Position numbers and translations under genes: made by a program. Below are positions 1 through 8,748 of a stretch of DNA of 64,000 nt, piece by piece. The notes under the pieces are model-generated. The model searched no databases, was not told the DNA's origin, and was given only the letters and a program-made list of their open reading frames with translations. Every line of letters begins with the position of its first letter. Within the stretch, counting starts at the first letter, position 1. Origin of the DNA: Fructobacillus tropaeoli (GTDB lineage: Bacteria; Bacillota; Bacilli; Lactobacillales; Lactobacillaceae); assembly GCF_001047135.2 (NCBI RefSeq), contig NZ_DF968079.1:16007-80006 (forward strand), written 5' to 3'.

Positions 1-178
1 CCAGACTTAGTCCTGAATAAATCGAAACAAAGATGATAAAGTTCAAGAAGAGATTATCCTGAATAGCGGGATAAACCTTTTCAACCTGGTCAATACCAAT
101 AAAACTACCTAAGATAATGAAAATACTGCTAATGGGGAAGCCTCTTTTTCGGCGTTCGGGTCTCGATTTTGCTTGCAT
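1..178 (-). CDS. Membrane protein, N-terminal part (runs off the window)
   Basis: An open frame reads from an ATG at 178 off the left edge. The start is preceded by an AAAGG ribosome site about nine bases away; a second ATG at 184 is too close to that site. The first 14 or so residues are strongly basic (several Arg/Lys), followed by a hydrophobic stretch of the SSIFIILGSFIGI type and a second hydrophobic run before the edge. This fits a small positive-inside membrane protein. It begins about 30 bases after the end of the cation ATPase gene and may be co-transcribed with it. The family cannot be named from this fragment. Confidence 0.6.
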   Translation of the reverse strand, partial: MQAKSRPERRKRGFPISSIFIILGSFIGIDQVEKVYPAIQDNLFLNFIIFVSIYSGLSL

Positions 179-210
179 ACTCATTTACCTTTCGAGTAAG
201 TTGTTAGTCA

Positions 211-2853
211 TTAAACCTGAAAGAGCTTGGGACTGATTTTCTTCAAGATTTCTAAGATAATTGTCGGCACAACAGTTAAGAGAACAATCATCAACCAATG
301 GTTAGCTGATAAGCTAACCAAGCCGAAGAGTCCTTGAACACCCGGAATCACAGAAACGGCAATGGTAATCAATGTTGCTAAGATGGCCATGTTCACCAAC
401 GATGGGTTGGCACCATAGCGAATTGAAAAGAGCGACTTTTCAGAACGGATATTGAAAACGTGAATAATCGACGTTAATGACAAGACCACGAAGGCCATCG
501 TCTGGCCCACTTCTTCTGAAGTGGCGATACCACCCATGGCCACGTTTTGACCAAACCAGATGGCACCTAAGGTCACCAAGGCAAAGAGCGATGCGTTTAA
601 GGCAATCTGTCGGCCAAGTCCCTGGCTAAACAGTGATGCATTTTTTGGCATTGGCGCCTTATCCATCACATTTGTTAACATTGGTTCACGACTCAAGGCG
701 AATCCTGGCAAACCATCGGCTACAAGGTTGATAAAGAGCAAATGGATTGGGAGTAATGGTGAACCCCAGCCCAAAATCATGGCAATCAAGATGGCGATTA
801 ATTCCGAAATGTTAGCGGACAGAAGGAAATTAATGGTCTTACGAACCTTAACATAAACCCCTCGTCCTTCTTCGATGGCACTAATAATCGTTGCAAAGTT
901 ATCATCCGTCAAAACGATATCGGAAGCACCACGAGCAACGTCAGTTCCGGTTTGACCCATGGAAATACCAACATTGGCTGCCTTCAGGGCCGGCGCATCA
1001 TTAACACCATCACCCGTCATGGCAATCGTGGCATCTTGTCGCTGCCATGACTTGATAATTCTGATTTTATCAGTTGGCGTTACACGAGCATAAACACTAT
1101 AATCCTTAACATTCTTATCCAATTCAGCATCGGATAATTGGGCCAATTCGGCACCGGTTAATGTTTTGTCGCCTGGTTGTAAAATTCCGATTTCACGGGC
1201 GATTGCACTCGCCGTTTCAACGTGGTCACCGGTAATCATCACCGTCTTAACCCCAGCTTGTCTTGCCTGGGCAACAGCCGCTGCCGATTCTGGACGTGGT
1301 GGATCAATAATACCAACCAAACCGACCAGTTCTAAGTTGCTTTCATAAAATTCCTGAGTTGGTTCTTCGGGCAACTGATTAAAGACCTGCTTTGTAATGG
1401 TCAACACACGCAGTGCCTGACGACCGAACTTTTGGTTAATCTTTTCGGCTTCGGCCACATCACCATTTGCCAACATTGGGGCCAAAACATCAAAGGCTCC
1501 CTTAGTGATGGCAATGTAACCACCATCTGGTCGCTGATGAACGGTTGTCATCCGCTTTTTTGTTGAATTAAATGGTACCTGATCAACTACAGGATATTCA
1601 GTCAATAAGTCTTCTCGACTTTTAATTGGGTCAATAGCCCGCACCAACGCAACTTCCGTTGGCAAGCCATCAAAACGAGTTTCCCCATCTTCATCTTCCG
1701 CTACGGCAACGTTTGTTGACATTGCGGCCAGTGACAAAACTTCCTCGGCTTCAGGTGTGATACCATCTGCTGTGGCTGATAACTGATTTTGACTCGCTTG
1801 CCAGACTTGACGAACTGTCATCTTGTTTTGCGTCAACGTTCCAGTCTTATCCGAAGCGATGACATTCGTTGTTCCCAGCGTTTCAACCGCTGGTAATCGA
1901 CGAATAATAGCGTGCTTCTTGGCGATTCGCTGAACGCCAAGAGCTAGAGTCATGGTCACGATCACTGGCAGCGTTTCCGGCACAATGGCAACGGCTAAGG
2001 AAATGGCCGTTAAGAAGATGTGCTTCAAATCCATTCCTTGCACAATTCCCAGCGTCAAAACGACAATAGCCGAGATAATGGCCAAATAAGAAATATTACG
2101 ACCTAATTGAGCCAAACGACGTTGCAATGGTGTCAATGGCGTGCTGTTTTCGTTGTTCAACAGGCTGGCAATCTGACCCATTTCGGTTGCCATTCCGACG
2201 GCCGTGACAATGGCAAGACCATGACCATTAACAACGGTCGTACCACGGTAAACCATCGTTACTCGTTCACCGAGGTCGACGTCCTTGTCTCCCTCAAAAG
2301 TAGCCTCCGCATCTTTTTCAACGGGTAAACTTTCACCAGTTAATGCAGACTCTTCTGTCTGCAATTCAACAGCTTCAATTAAACGCGCATCAGCGGCGAT
2401 GGATCGTCCGTTTTCTAAGAGCAAAATATCGCCGACAACAACGTCATCCGAATCAATTAATTCCGGCTGGCCGTCACGCAAAACCTTAACCTGGCTCTTA
2501 TTCAGATCCTTCAAGGCGGCTAAAGAGCTCTCCGCCTTTCCTTCTTGGAAAATGGACAATGCTGAGTTGATGACCACAATCCCAATCACCAACAGACTTT
2601 CGAAGTAATTATTACTTCCTTCCAAATAAGTGGCGACAAAGGAAATCCCGGCCGCAATCAGCAAAATGATAGTTGCCACATCCTTTAAACTAAGCAAGAT
2701 TTTCTTAGCTAAAGACGTCTTCTTTTCAGCAACGAAAACGTTTTTTCCGTGTTCTTGCCGGCTTTTCTCGACCTGATTTTCCGAAAGCCCTTGGTCCGGT
2801 TTTGTCCCAAGAGCCTTGAGTGTTGCTTGAACTCCTTTTTGGAATGCTTGCAT
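211..2853 (-). CDS. P-type cation-transporting ATPase (Ca2+/Mn2+ type)
   Basis: An 880-residue P2-type ATPase of the SERCA/PMR1 class. It shows the phosphorylation motif DKTGTLT, the TGES actuator motif, the hinge [10 protein letters not shown] and about ten membrane segments. The M4 motif reads PETLP instead of PEGLP. M5 carries ANISE and M6 carries NLVADG, which keep the Asn/Glu/Asp residues used for divalent-cation binding in SERCA. I chose the ATG at 2853 because it has an AAAGGA site eight bases upstream; a longer frame to 2889 starts inside the structured leader. The leader may respond to Mn2+, so Mn2+/Ca2+ export is the favoured role, but the cation is inferred. Confidence 0.9.
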   Translation of the reverse strand: MQAFQKGVQATLKALGTKPDQGLSENQVEKSRQEHGKNVFVAEKKTSLAKKILLSLKDVATIILLIAAGISFVATYLEGSNNYFESLLVIGIVVINSALSIFQEGKAESSLAALKDLNKSQVKVLRDGQPELIDSDDVVVGDILLLENGRSIAADARLIEAVELQTEESALTGESLPVEKDAEATFEGDKDVDLGERVTMVYRGTTVVNGHGLAIVTAVGMATEMGQIASLLNNENSTPLTPLQRRLAQLGRNISYLAIISAIVVLTLGIVQGMDLKHIFLTAISLAVAIVPETLPVIVTMTLALGVQRIAKKHAIIRRLPAVETLGTTNVIASDKTGTLTQNKMTVRQVWQASQNQLSATADGITPEAEEVLSLAAMSTNVAVAEDEDGETRFDGLPTEVALVRAIDPIKSREDLLTEYPVVDQVPFNSTKKRMTTVHQRPDGGYIAITKGAFDVLAPMLANGDVAEAEKINQKFGRQALRVLTITKQVFNQLPEEPTQEFYESNLELVGLVGIIDPPRPESAAAVAQARQAGVKTVMITGDHVETASAIAREIGILQPGDKTLTGAELAQLSDAELDKNVKDYSVYARVTPTDKIRIIKSWQRQDATIAMTGDGVNDAPALKAANVGISMGQTGTDVARGASDIVLTDDNFATIISAIEEGRGVYVKVRKTINFLLSANISELIAILIAMILGWGSPLLPIHLLFINLVADGLPGFALSREPMLTNVMDKAPMPKNASLFSQGLGRQIALNASLFALVTLGAIWFGQNVAMGGIATSEEVGQTMAFVVLSLTSIIHVFNIRSEKSLFSIRYGANPSLVNMAILATLITIAVSVIPGVQGLFGLVSLSANHWLMIVLLTVVPTIILEILKKISPKLFQV

Positions 2854-2885
2854 GAGTATTCCTTTCAATGGTTCATGAGAAGGTA

Positions 2886-2989
2886 TCACACCAGAGATGG
2901 TCTCCTGGCCACGGCACGTCTTCTCTTGCGTGACCGTGTTGGCAGTTGCATACTACTCAAAGTTCGGCGCCGACAATAAAGTGGTGTAA
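2886..2989 (-). promoter_or_regulatory. Structured leader of the cation ATPase, possibly a yybP-ykoY-like Mn2+ riboswitch
   Basis: On the minus strand TTACACC (2983-2989) can pair with GGTGTGA (2886-2892), enclosing about 100 bases. Inside are GAGTAG (2953-2958), a strong hairpin with CACGG-bulge-CACG pairing to CGTGCCGTG, and AGGAGACC (2898-2905). GAGTAG and AGGAGACC resemble the two conserved loops of the Mn2+-sensing yybP-ykoY aptamer, which is known upstream of P-type ATPases in lactic acid bacteria. The usual GGGGAGTAG is TTTGAGTAG here, so the family call is tentative, but a structured leader is clear. Confidence 0.5.
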
Positions 2990-3191
2990 GTCCCCGAATT
3001 TTGAAATCGTGTCTCTTCATAGATAAAAAGCGAACATTTGTGGCTAATCGTTTGCGATTAACATGTAGGTTTTTAGCTAATTGGAATACTGGCACAATTA
3101 ACTGTCAAAATTAATATTCAGATATGTATGAAAGTACGACGCCATTAGAGTGAATAAAAGTATTCTTAAACTAATAAGTATGACTAATATT

Positions 3192-3221
3192 ATTGTAGCA
3201 TACTTATAACGATTTTTGTAA
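3192..3221 (-). promoter_or_regulatory. Candidate promoter for the cation ATPase
   Basis: TTACAA (-35, 3216-3221), an 18-base spacer and TACAAT (-10, 3192-3197) with an upstream TG, i.e. an extended -10. It would give a leader of over 300 bases. A TTGACA at 3103-3108 without a convincing -10 is a closer alternative. The remaining 3000-3300 stretch is AT-rich and shows no gene. Confidence 0.4.
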
Positions 3222-3303
3222 TTTTTAGCGGATAAAATAATTTTTCTAATAAAAAAAGCTGTTAAATCAGCAACTATATAATTTAATTAGAATAATATTG
3301 ATT

Positions 3304-3337
3304 AAAAAAACGCCTATACCAATTTTGGAAGGCGTTT
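3304..3337 (-). terminator. Terminator after the acetyltransferase pseudogene
   Basis: AAACGCC (3308-3314) pairs with GGCGTTT (3331-3337). On the minus strand the stem is followed by a T-run. It lies 40 bases past the end of the GNAT reading frame. Confidence 0.75.
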
Positions 3338-3376
3338 ACCGATTGAACATTCCGTCTCGCTTTACGGAATAGACCG

Positions 3377-3826
3377 TCAATCACTCACTAAGACAAATTT
3401 CTTTTGCGTTTTCACTTCTTCAAAGCCAAGATGTCGATAAAAGGCATGGGCATTTTGGCGATTTGCACCAGAATTAAGCCGGATGATTCGAATTTTTCGG
3501 CTTTTGCCCGCCGCCTCTAACCACCCAATTAAAGCCGTGCCAATTCCCTGCTCCTGCGCTGACTGGTTAACCGCCAATGCCAGGATATTCAACGCAGGAT
3601 CAGCATAAATTTCCTGGTAAACTTCGGCATGAAGTTAACCTAAAACCTCGTGTTGTGAACTTTCAGCAACCGCCAACAGGTGGTGGCGTTGATCTTCCAG
3701 TAATTGCAATAACTGATTTTTCGCCTTCTCAATTGGGTAATCATAACCTAACTCATTTGTATTGAGCGTATGAAGGGCAGCCAAGTCAAGCAGCGTAGCC
3801 TCACGAATAAAAAATTTTTCAGCCAT
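3377..3826 (-). pseudogene. GNAT N-acetyltransferase interrupted by an in-frame TAA
   Basis: Two open segments, 3635-3826 and the frame continuing to 3377, are in the same reading frame and separated only by a TAA at 3635-3637. Read through, the protein is about 149 residues. It starts with an IREATLLDL strand typical of GNAT enzymes and ends with the acetyl-CoA binding region (Q-EQGIGTALI, then HAFYRHLGF). The stop falls after VLG, just where related proteins usually continue with an aromatic residue, so a Tyr codon mutated to TAA is the simplest reading. It begins 3 bases after rmlB ends. Sequencing error or a split functional protein are alternatives. Confidence 0.75.
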
Positions 3827-3829
3827 TTT

Positions 3830-4840
3830 TCACCGACGTCCTTCCTGAAGGTACTTAACTTCGACAATCGAGTGCGCTTTTTGCCACCAATCCTCGTGAT
3901 TTTGGTACCAAGCAATCGTTTCTTCTAAACCGGCATCAAAATCAGTGAAGACCGGGTGCCAGTCAAGAACTGCCATCGTGCGGCTAGCATCCAAGGCATA
4001 ACGCTGATCATGACCGGGACGATCAGCAACATGCGAAATATTCGACGGATCTTGGCCAAGCTGGTCCATGATTTTTTGCACAACTGTTAAATTACTCAAC
4101 TGACAATTAGCCGAAAAAAGGTAGGTTTGACCACTTTTCCCTCTTTCCAAGACAGCTAACAGGCCTCGAACGTGATCCGTCACGTGCAACCAATCACGCA
4201 CCTGCTTCCCCGAACCAAATACTTGGGGCTTTTCATCACTCATGACAGTAGCAATTGTCCGTGGAATTAGCTTTTCAACATATTGATAAGGGCCATAATT
4301 ATTCGACGAGTTTGAAATCGTAGCTTGAATACCAAAAGACCGGACCCACGCCCGAACCAAGTGGTCAGAGCTTGCCTTGGTTGCCGAATATGGTGACGAA
4401 GGTTGATAACGAGACTCTTCTTGAAAAGTCGCCGTTGAATCAATCGGTAAGTCACCAAAGACTTCATCAGTGGAAACGTGATGGTAAAAGACACGGTATT
4501 TACGAACTGCTTCCAGCAACGTATAGGTACCGATAATATTTGTATCCAAAAATGGCCTTGGATTGGCTAATGAATTGTCATTATGGCTTTCCGCCGCAAA
4601 GTTCATCACGACATTGACAGTCTGAACCAGCTGATCAACCAGTGGCGCGTCACAAATATCGCCAACCACTACATGCAGTCGTTCAGTTGATAAATCGGCT
4701 AGATTGTCCAAGTTTCCGGCGTAAGTTAACTTATCTAAAACCGTGATTTCGACTTTCTGTTCATGCTCCAGCAGATAACGAACGAAGTTAGCGCCAATAA
4801 AGCCAGCGCCTCCCGTTACGAGTATTTTTTGATAACGCAT
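3830..4840 (-). CDS. rfbB: dTDP-glucose 4,6-dehydratase
   Basis: A 336-residue extended SDR enzyme that converts dTDP-glucose to dTDP-4-keto-6-deoxyglucose, the second step of dTDP-rhamnose synthesis for cell-wall polysaccharide. It has the N-terminal Rossmann motif TGGAGFIG, the VSTDEVFGDL segment with Thr-Asp-Glu, and the YSATKAS motif containing the catalytic Tyr and Lys. Length is normal. An AGAGGAGAGA ribosome site precedes the ATG. No rmlA, rmlC or rmlD genes are next to it, so the rest of the pathway must be encoded elsewhere. Confidence 0.93.
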   Translation of the reverse strand: MRYQKILVTGGAGFIGANFVRYLLEHEQKVEITVLDKLTYAGNLDNLADLSTERLHVVVGDICDAPLVDQLVQTVNVVMNFAAESHNDNSLANPRPFLDTNIIGTYTLLEAVRKYRVFYHHVSTDEVFGDLPIDSTATFQEESRYQPSSPYSATKASSDHLVRAWVRSFGIQATISNSSNNYGPYQYVEKLIPRTIATVMSDEKPQVFGSGKQVRDWLHVTDHVRGLLAVLERGKSGQTYLFSANCQLSNLTVVQKIMDQLGQDPSNISHVADRPGHDQRYALDASRTMAVLDWHPVFTDFDAGLEETIAWYQNHEDWWQKAHSIVEVKYLQEGRR

Positions 4841-4881
4841 GGCTTTCTCTCCTCTTTGCTGATTTTAAAAAATATTATAAC

Positions 4882-4920
4882 AAAAGGGCCCCCTCAGCAA
4901 GCACTGAATCGAACCCTTTT
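4882..4920 (-). terminator. Terminator after the ClC transporter gene
   Basis: AAAAGGG and CCCTTTT arms enclose a 25-base loop, with a T-rich tail on the minus strand just before rfbB. It lies directly after the ClC stop codon. Confidence 0.55.
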
Positions 4921-4928
4921 CAATATTT

Positions 4929-6458
4929 TTACATTTTTAATAGAAGCGATGCGCGAACCTTTTTGGATTCGGCTTGTGCCGTCCGAACATAAATGGTATC
5001 CCCCGGCCGTAAAATCAGGTCTCCAGCTGGTAGTAAGCTTTGATTTCCCCGCTTCACCATCGTAATTAAGCTTTGACTGAGCCAGTCAATATTGCGAATT
5101 TCACGATCCTCTAAAACTGTACCGGCCAAAACTGGCACTTCCAAGGTAATCAGTTGCTGGCCGCCATCTTCTTCCTGATTTTGCAAAAGACGGTTCAGCA
5201 AGGATTCATAGATTGGTGCACCATTGCACAAATCGACCACTAGGTAAGCTACTAAACTGACAAAGGCCAATGGCAAAACATGGGTCACGGAACCGACCAT
5301 CTCAATGATCAGGATGATAGCCGTAAAGGGTGCTTTCCCAATGGCCGCAAAATAAGCAGCCATGCCGATAACCACGAAATCAATGAGATAAGACGCAGAC
5401 AACCAACCAAAAATGACAAAAACCTGACCAATGATAGCACCATTTAAGGCACCAAGCGTCAAAATTGGTAAAAAGATGCCTCCAGGAAGACCTGAGCCGT
5501 AACTAATCATCGAGAAGATAAAGCGAACCAGTACCATGGCCAATAAAATTTTGATGCCTGGAACGTGGTGACCAAGCGCTAAGACTAAATTATTGCCCCC
5601 ACCAAGGCCATTTGACCAAAAAAGGCCTAACGGAATGACAAGCATCAGTGGAATCAGGCCGTTTAAATATTTTGGTAGGTGTGTCCATTGATAGATTTTC
5701 TGGCTGGCCAAGAGCGTTTTTTGGTACAGAAAACCAAGCAAACCGAGAACAAGTCCCAAAATTAATAGCAGGCCATAGAGGCGGACTGGAATAATTGGTA
5801 ATTGTCCAACCGCCAAAACCGGCGTCTGGCCGAAAACAATCGTGGAAATTGCATCGGCAATCACTGAACCAGCCAATGCCCCCAGCCAGATAACTGGTGA
5901 GAAACTATGGTAAATTTCTTCCAAAACAAACATCACACCAGCTAACGGTGCATTAAAGGCAGCAGCCAAACCAGATGCCGCACCGGCCGCAATTAATGAT
6001 TTTTTCTGGCTATGGTCAACCTTGATAGTTTCAGCAACCCCCTGTCCGACGGCGGCACCAAGTTGAATCGAGGGTCCTTCGCGTCCCAACATCAGGCCCG
6101 AACCAATAGCTAAAATACCGGCAACAAATTTCCGCCATAGAATCGAAAAATAATTTAAATGCAGTTGATCCATCAACTGCCCTTCAACCTGTGGAATCCC
6201 GGAACCCGCGATATTGGGTTCCTTTTTCACTAACAGCGCGACAATCACGCCGATTACTAAATTAATAAGAACAACGAGGACAAGCATTGACCAGTGACCA
6301 TTTTTAATGTACGTATACATATCACGCCACCACGAAAGCGAGTGTTCAATGCTCATTCGAAAAACGGACACCGCAATCCCGGTTAAAACACCAACCAAAG
6401 CCCCGTTAATAATGACCATCAATCGATTTGTATTAAAATGAAAGGTATTTTTTTGCAT
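4929..6458 (-). CDS. ClC-family chloride channel/H+ antiporter with RCK-C domain
   Basis: A 509-residue integral membrane protein of the ClC family. The three ClC selectivity signatures are present: GSGIPQ, GREGPSIQLG (with the gating Glu) and GSGLPGGIFLP. A conserved EE pair follows in MFVLEEIY, near where antiporters carry the proton-side Glu. Roughly residues 440-509 look like a TrkA-C/RCK-C regulatory domain (LTMVKRGNQSL, RPGDTIYV). The start has an AAAAAGGTG site upstream. Such proteins help acid tolerance and anion balance. Chloride is the default assignment from the motifs; the exact ion is not proven. Confidence 0.9.
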   Translation of the reverse strand: MQKNTFHFNTNRLMVIINGALVGVLTGIAVSVFRMSIEHSLSWWRDMYTYIKNGHWSMLVLVVLINLVIGVIVALLVKKEPNIAGSGIPQVEGQLMDQLHLNYFSILWRKFVAGILAIGSGLMLGREGPSIQLGAAVGQGVAETIKVDHSQKKSLIAAGAASGLAAAFNAPLAGVMFVLEEIYHSFSPVIWLGALAGSVIADAISTIVFGQTPVLAVGQLPIIPVRLYGLLLILGLVLGLLGFLYQKTLLASQKIYQWTHLPKYLNGLIPLMLVIPLGLFWSNGLGGGNNLVLALGHHVPGIKILLAMVLVRFIFSMISYGSGLPGGIFLPILTLGALNGAIIGQVFVIFGWLSASYLIDFVVIGMAAYFAAIGKAPFTAIILIIEMVGSVTHVLPLAFVSLVAYLVVDLCNGAPIYESLLNRLLQNQEEDGGQQLITLEVPVLAGTVLEDREIRNIDWLSQSLITMVKRGNQSLLPAGDLILRPGDTIYVRTAQAESKKVRASLLLKM

Positions 6459-6504
6459 ATTTTTAGTTTACACCTTTTTATTCTAAAATCGTAACAGAAA
6501 ACAA

Positions 6505-6542
6505 AAATAGTTCAAAAAGATTGATAACTTTTTGAACTATTT
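6505..6542. terminator. Bidirectional terminator between clc and proA
   Basis: A perfect 15-base-pair inverted repeat (6505-6519 with 6528-6542) around an 8-base loop, with A/T arms that serve either strand. It lies just after proA and before the clc start region. Confidence 0.85.
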
Positions 6543-6569
6543 AATAAGAAATTGTCTGGATGTTTGATT

Positions 6570-7811
6570 TTAATGGCGCGTTTGACCATCGCCAAAAACT
6601 TCGTACTTAATAGTCGTTAACGCTGGCAAGCCCATTGGACCACGAGCGTGCAACTTTTGCGTGGAAATCCCAATTTCGGCACCAAAGCCAAATTCAAAGC
6701 CGTCCGTAAAGCGGCTTGAAACATTTTGGTACACCACCGCTGCATCCACTCGGTTCATAAAATCAGCGACATGCTGTGGATTTTTTCCAAGGATAGTTTC
6801 GGAATGGTGAGTCGTATGCGCATTAATCCAATCAATGGCAGCATCGATATCGGTCACAACCTTAATCGCCATGATTAAGTCATTGTATTCCGTATCCCAA
6901 TCAATTGGTGTTGCTAATGAGAGACGGCCATCAATAGCCACAGCCTGGTCGTCGCCGCGTAGTTCAACACCAGCTTCAATCAAGGCCGAAGCCACCTTCG
7001 GCAAGAATTCAGCAGCAATTTTTTCATGAATCAGTAGCTTTTCGGCGGCGTTGCAGACAGCGGGCTTTTGCGTTTTTGCATTGACAATCACTTCGATTGC
7101 CTGATCCTGGTCGGCATCTTCATCCACAAAGATGTGCGTGTTGCCTGCCCCGGTTTCAATCACTGGTACGGTGGCGTTCGTCACCACAAAGTCAATAAAG
7201 CTACCAGAACCACGAGGAATTAAGACGTCCACGTATTGACGCAGATGAAGCAATTCGTTAACGGAATCATGTGTGGTATCGGTGATCAATTGAATAATAT
7301 TAGGATTCAATTGATGGTCCGTCAGTACGGAACGCAGCACCTGCGCCAAGGCAATGTTGGAATGGATTGCTTCTTTACCACCACGTAAAATCACGGCGTT
7401 ACCTGATTTGAACGTCAAGGCAGCGGCGTCCACTGTCACATTTGGTCGGGCCTCATAGACCATCGCTACCACTCCAAGTGGAACAGTTTTCTTGATAATT
7501 TTGAATCCAGATGGGTGTTCCCAGTTTTCGTAAGGACCGGCCAACGGATCATCCAAGTCTGCCACAGCTGCCAAGGAAGTAGCGATGCCCTCAATCGTCG
7601 CATCATCAAGCGTTAGGCGATTGCGCATTGGGCCAGAAAGCGCTGTCGCGTTTTCTAAATCCGTTTGGTTTGCGGCCATAATAGCTGACTTTTGCTCCCG
7701 CAAGGCTTCAGCCATCGACAATAAAATTTGGTTGCGGTCTTGTATTGATAATTGCGCAACAACGTGTGCTGCTTCTTTGGCCTGTTGGCCAATTTTTTCA
7801 ACTGTTGTCAT
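6570..7811 (-). CDS. proA: Gamma-glutamyl phosphate reductase
   Basis: A 413-residue NADPH-dependent reductase that forms glutamate 5-semialdehyde, the second step of proline synthesis. The aldehyde-dehydrogenase fold is recognisable from VAMVYEARPNVTVDA, ILRGGKEA, LIPRGSGSFI and the catalytic-Cys region KPAVCNAAE. The C-terminal GPMGLPALTT ending is typical. It starts three bases after proB ends, so the two genes form a tight operon, and the activated gamma-glutamyl phosphate is handed directly between the two enzymes. A strong terminator follows. Confidence 0.96.
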   Translation of the reverse strand: MTTVEKIGQQAKEAAHVVAQLSIQDRNQILLSMAEALREQKSAIMAANQTDLENATALSGPMRNRLTLDDATIEGIATSLAAVADLDDPLAGPYENWEHPSGFKIIKKTVPLGVVAMVYEARPNVTVDAAALTFKSGNAVILRGGKEAIHSNIALAQVLRSVLTDHQLNPNIIQLITDTTHDSVNELLHLRQYVDVLIPRGSGSFIDFVVTNATVPVIETGAGNTHIFVDEDADQDQAIEVIVNAKTQKPAVCNAAEKLLIHEKIAAEFLPKVASALIEAGVELRGDDQAVAIDGRLSLATPIDWDTEYNDLIMAIKVVTDIDAAIDWINAHTTHHSETILGKNPQHVADFMNRVDAAVVYQNVSSRFTDGFEFGFGAEIGISTQKLHARGPMGLPALTTIKYEVFGDGQTRH

Positions 7812-7814
7812 CGT

Positions 7815-8600
7815 CTATTCCTCAAAAAGTGTCCCAATTTCTTCTCCTGCAATCACAGCAAGGATATTGGCCGGGTCATTCCCATTCACCAAGGCCATTT
7901 TTTGACCATTTTTCATCGTTAAATCAGCTGCCGCTAACTTTGTGCTCATGCCACCAGTGCCCAAACCGGAAGTTGAACCCGTTGCACTAAGCCAAATTGT
8001 TTCCGTAATCTCTTCCACTCGGTGAATCGGCTTGGCATTTTGATCAATATTTGGGTTAGCCGTATAAAGTGCATCAACATCACTCAAAATAATTAAGCCA
8101 TCGGCTTGAATTTGCTTCGCCACTAATGCGGCTAAGCGGTCGTTATCACCAAACGAGTGTTGGTGATCCAACTCGTCAACGGCAATCACATCGTTTTCGT
8201 TAATAATCGGAATCACACCCTGGTCAAAAAGTGCCTCAATGGCATTTGTAGTATTTTCTAGCATGACTGGGTTATCAAAGACATCATAAGTCAAAAGAAC
8301 CTGCCCAACCTGCTGCTGATAGAAGGCAAAGCTTTGGTGGTACAAAGACATTAAATACCCCTGCCCAATGGCAGCGAGCGCCTGTTGCTTTGGAATTTCC
8401 TTTGGCCGCTGGTGCAAATTCATCTGGTTCAAAGCGACTCCAATGGCACCTGAGGTCACCAATAGCACCTGGTGACCATCCTTTTGCAAGGTCGATAGTG
8501 TTTGAGCTAAACGGTTCACAACCGGGTATTTGATTTGCCCATCCAGGTCCACAATGGTACTTGTTCCAACTTTTACAACGATTTTCTGCCAGTCTGCCAT
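7815..8600 (-). CDS. proB: Glutamate 5-kinase (short form)
   Basis: A 261-residue amino-acid kinase that phosphorylates glutamate at the start of proline synthesis. Seen motifs are VVKVGTSTIV at the N-terminus, LVTSGAIGVAL, INENDVIAVDE, FGDNDRLAALVA and GTGGMSTKL. The C-terminal PUA domain of longer (about 370 residue) enzymes is absent, as in many lactic acid bacteria. Proline feedback inhibition is known to act on the kinase domain, so it may persist. First gene of the proBA operon. Confidence 0.95.
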   Translation of the reverse strand: MADWQKIVVKVGTSTIVDLDGQIKYPVVNRLAQTLSTLQKDGHQVLLVTSGAIGVALNQMNLHQRPKEIPKQQALAAIGQGYLMSLYHQSFAFYQQQVGQVLLTYDVFDNPVMLENTTNAIEALFDQGVIPIINENDVIAVDELDHQHSFGDNDRLAALVAKQIQADGLIILSDVDALYTANPNIDQNAKPIHRVEEITETIWLSATGSTSGLGTGGMSTKLAAADLTMKNGQKMALVNGNDPANILAVIAGEEIGTLFEE

Positions 8601-8660
8601 GCACTTTTTCCTTCATTAAGTTTATTCTATTATAGCAAGAAAACAGGATAGTAGCGCAAT

Positions 8661-8695
8661 AAAAAGAAGCTAAGCTCAGTTTTGAGCCTAGCTTC
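8661..8695 (-). terminator. Terminator after the secreted C39-like protein gene
   Basis: A 13-base stem (8666-8678 with 8683-8695, one mismatch) and a 4-base loop, followed by five Ts on the minus strand. Confidence 0.85.
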
Positions 8696-8748
8696 AAGTG
8701 ACAGAAGAGAGGACAATGTCCTAATTTTTATCAATCTAATCGTTTGTT

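Noticed and set aside
2886-3095. A 69-codon frame upstream of the cation ATPase
   Set aside because: It covers the structured leader; the Arg-rich translation reflects the RNA stem sequences, not a protein.
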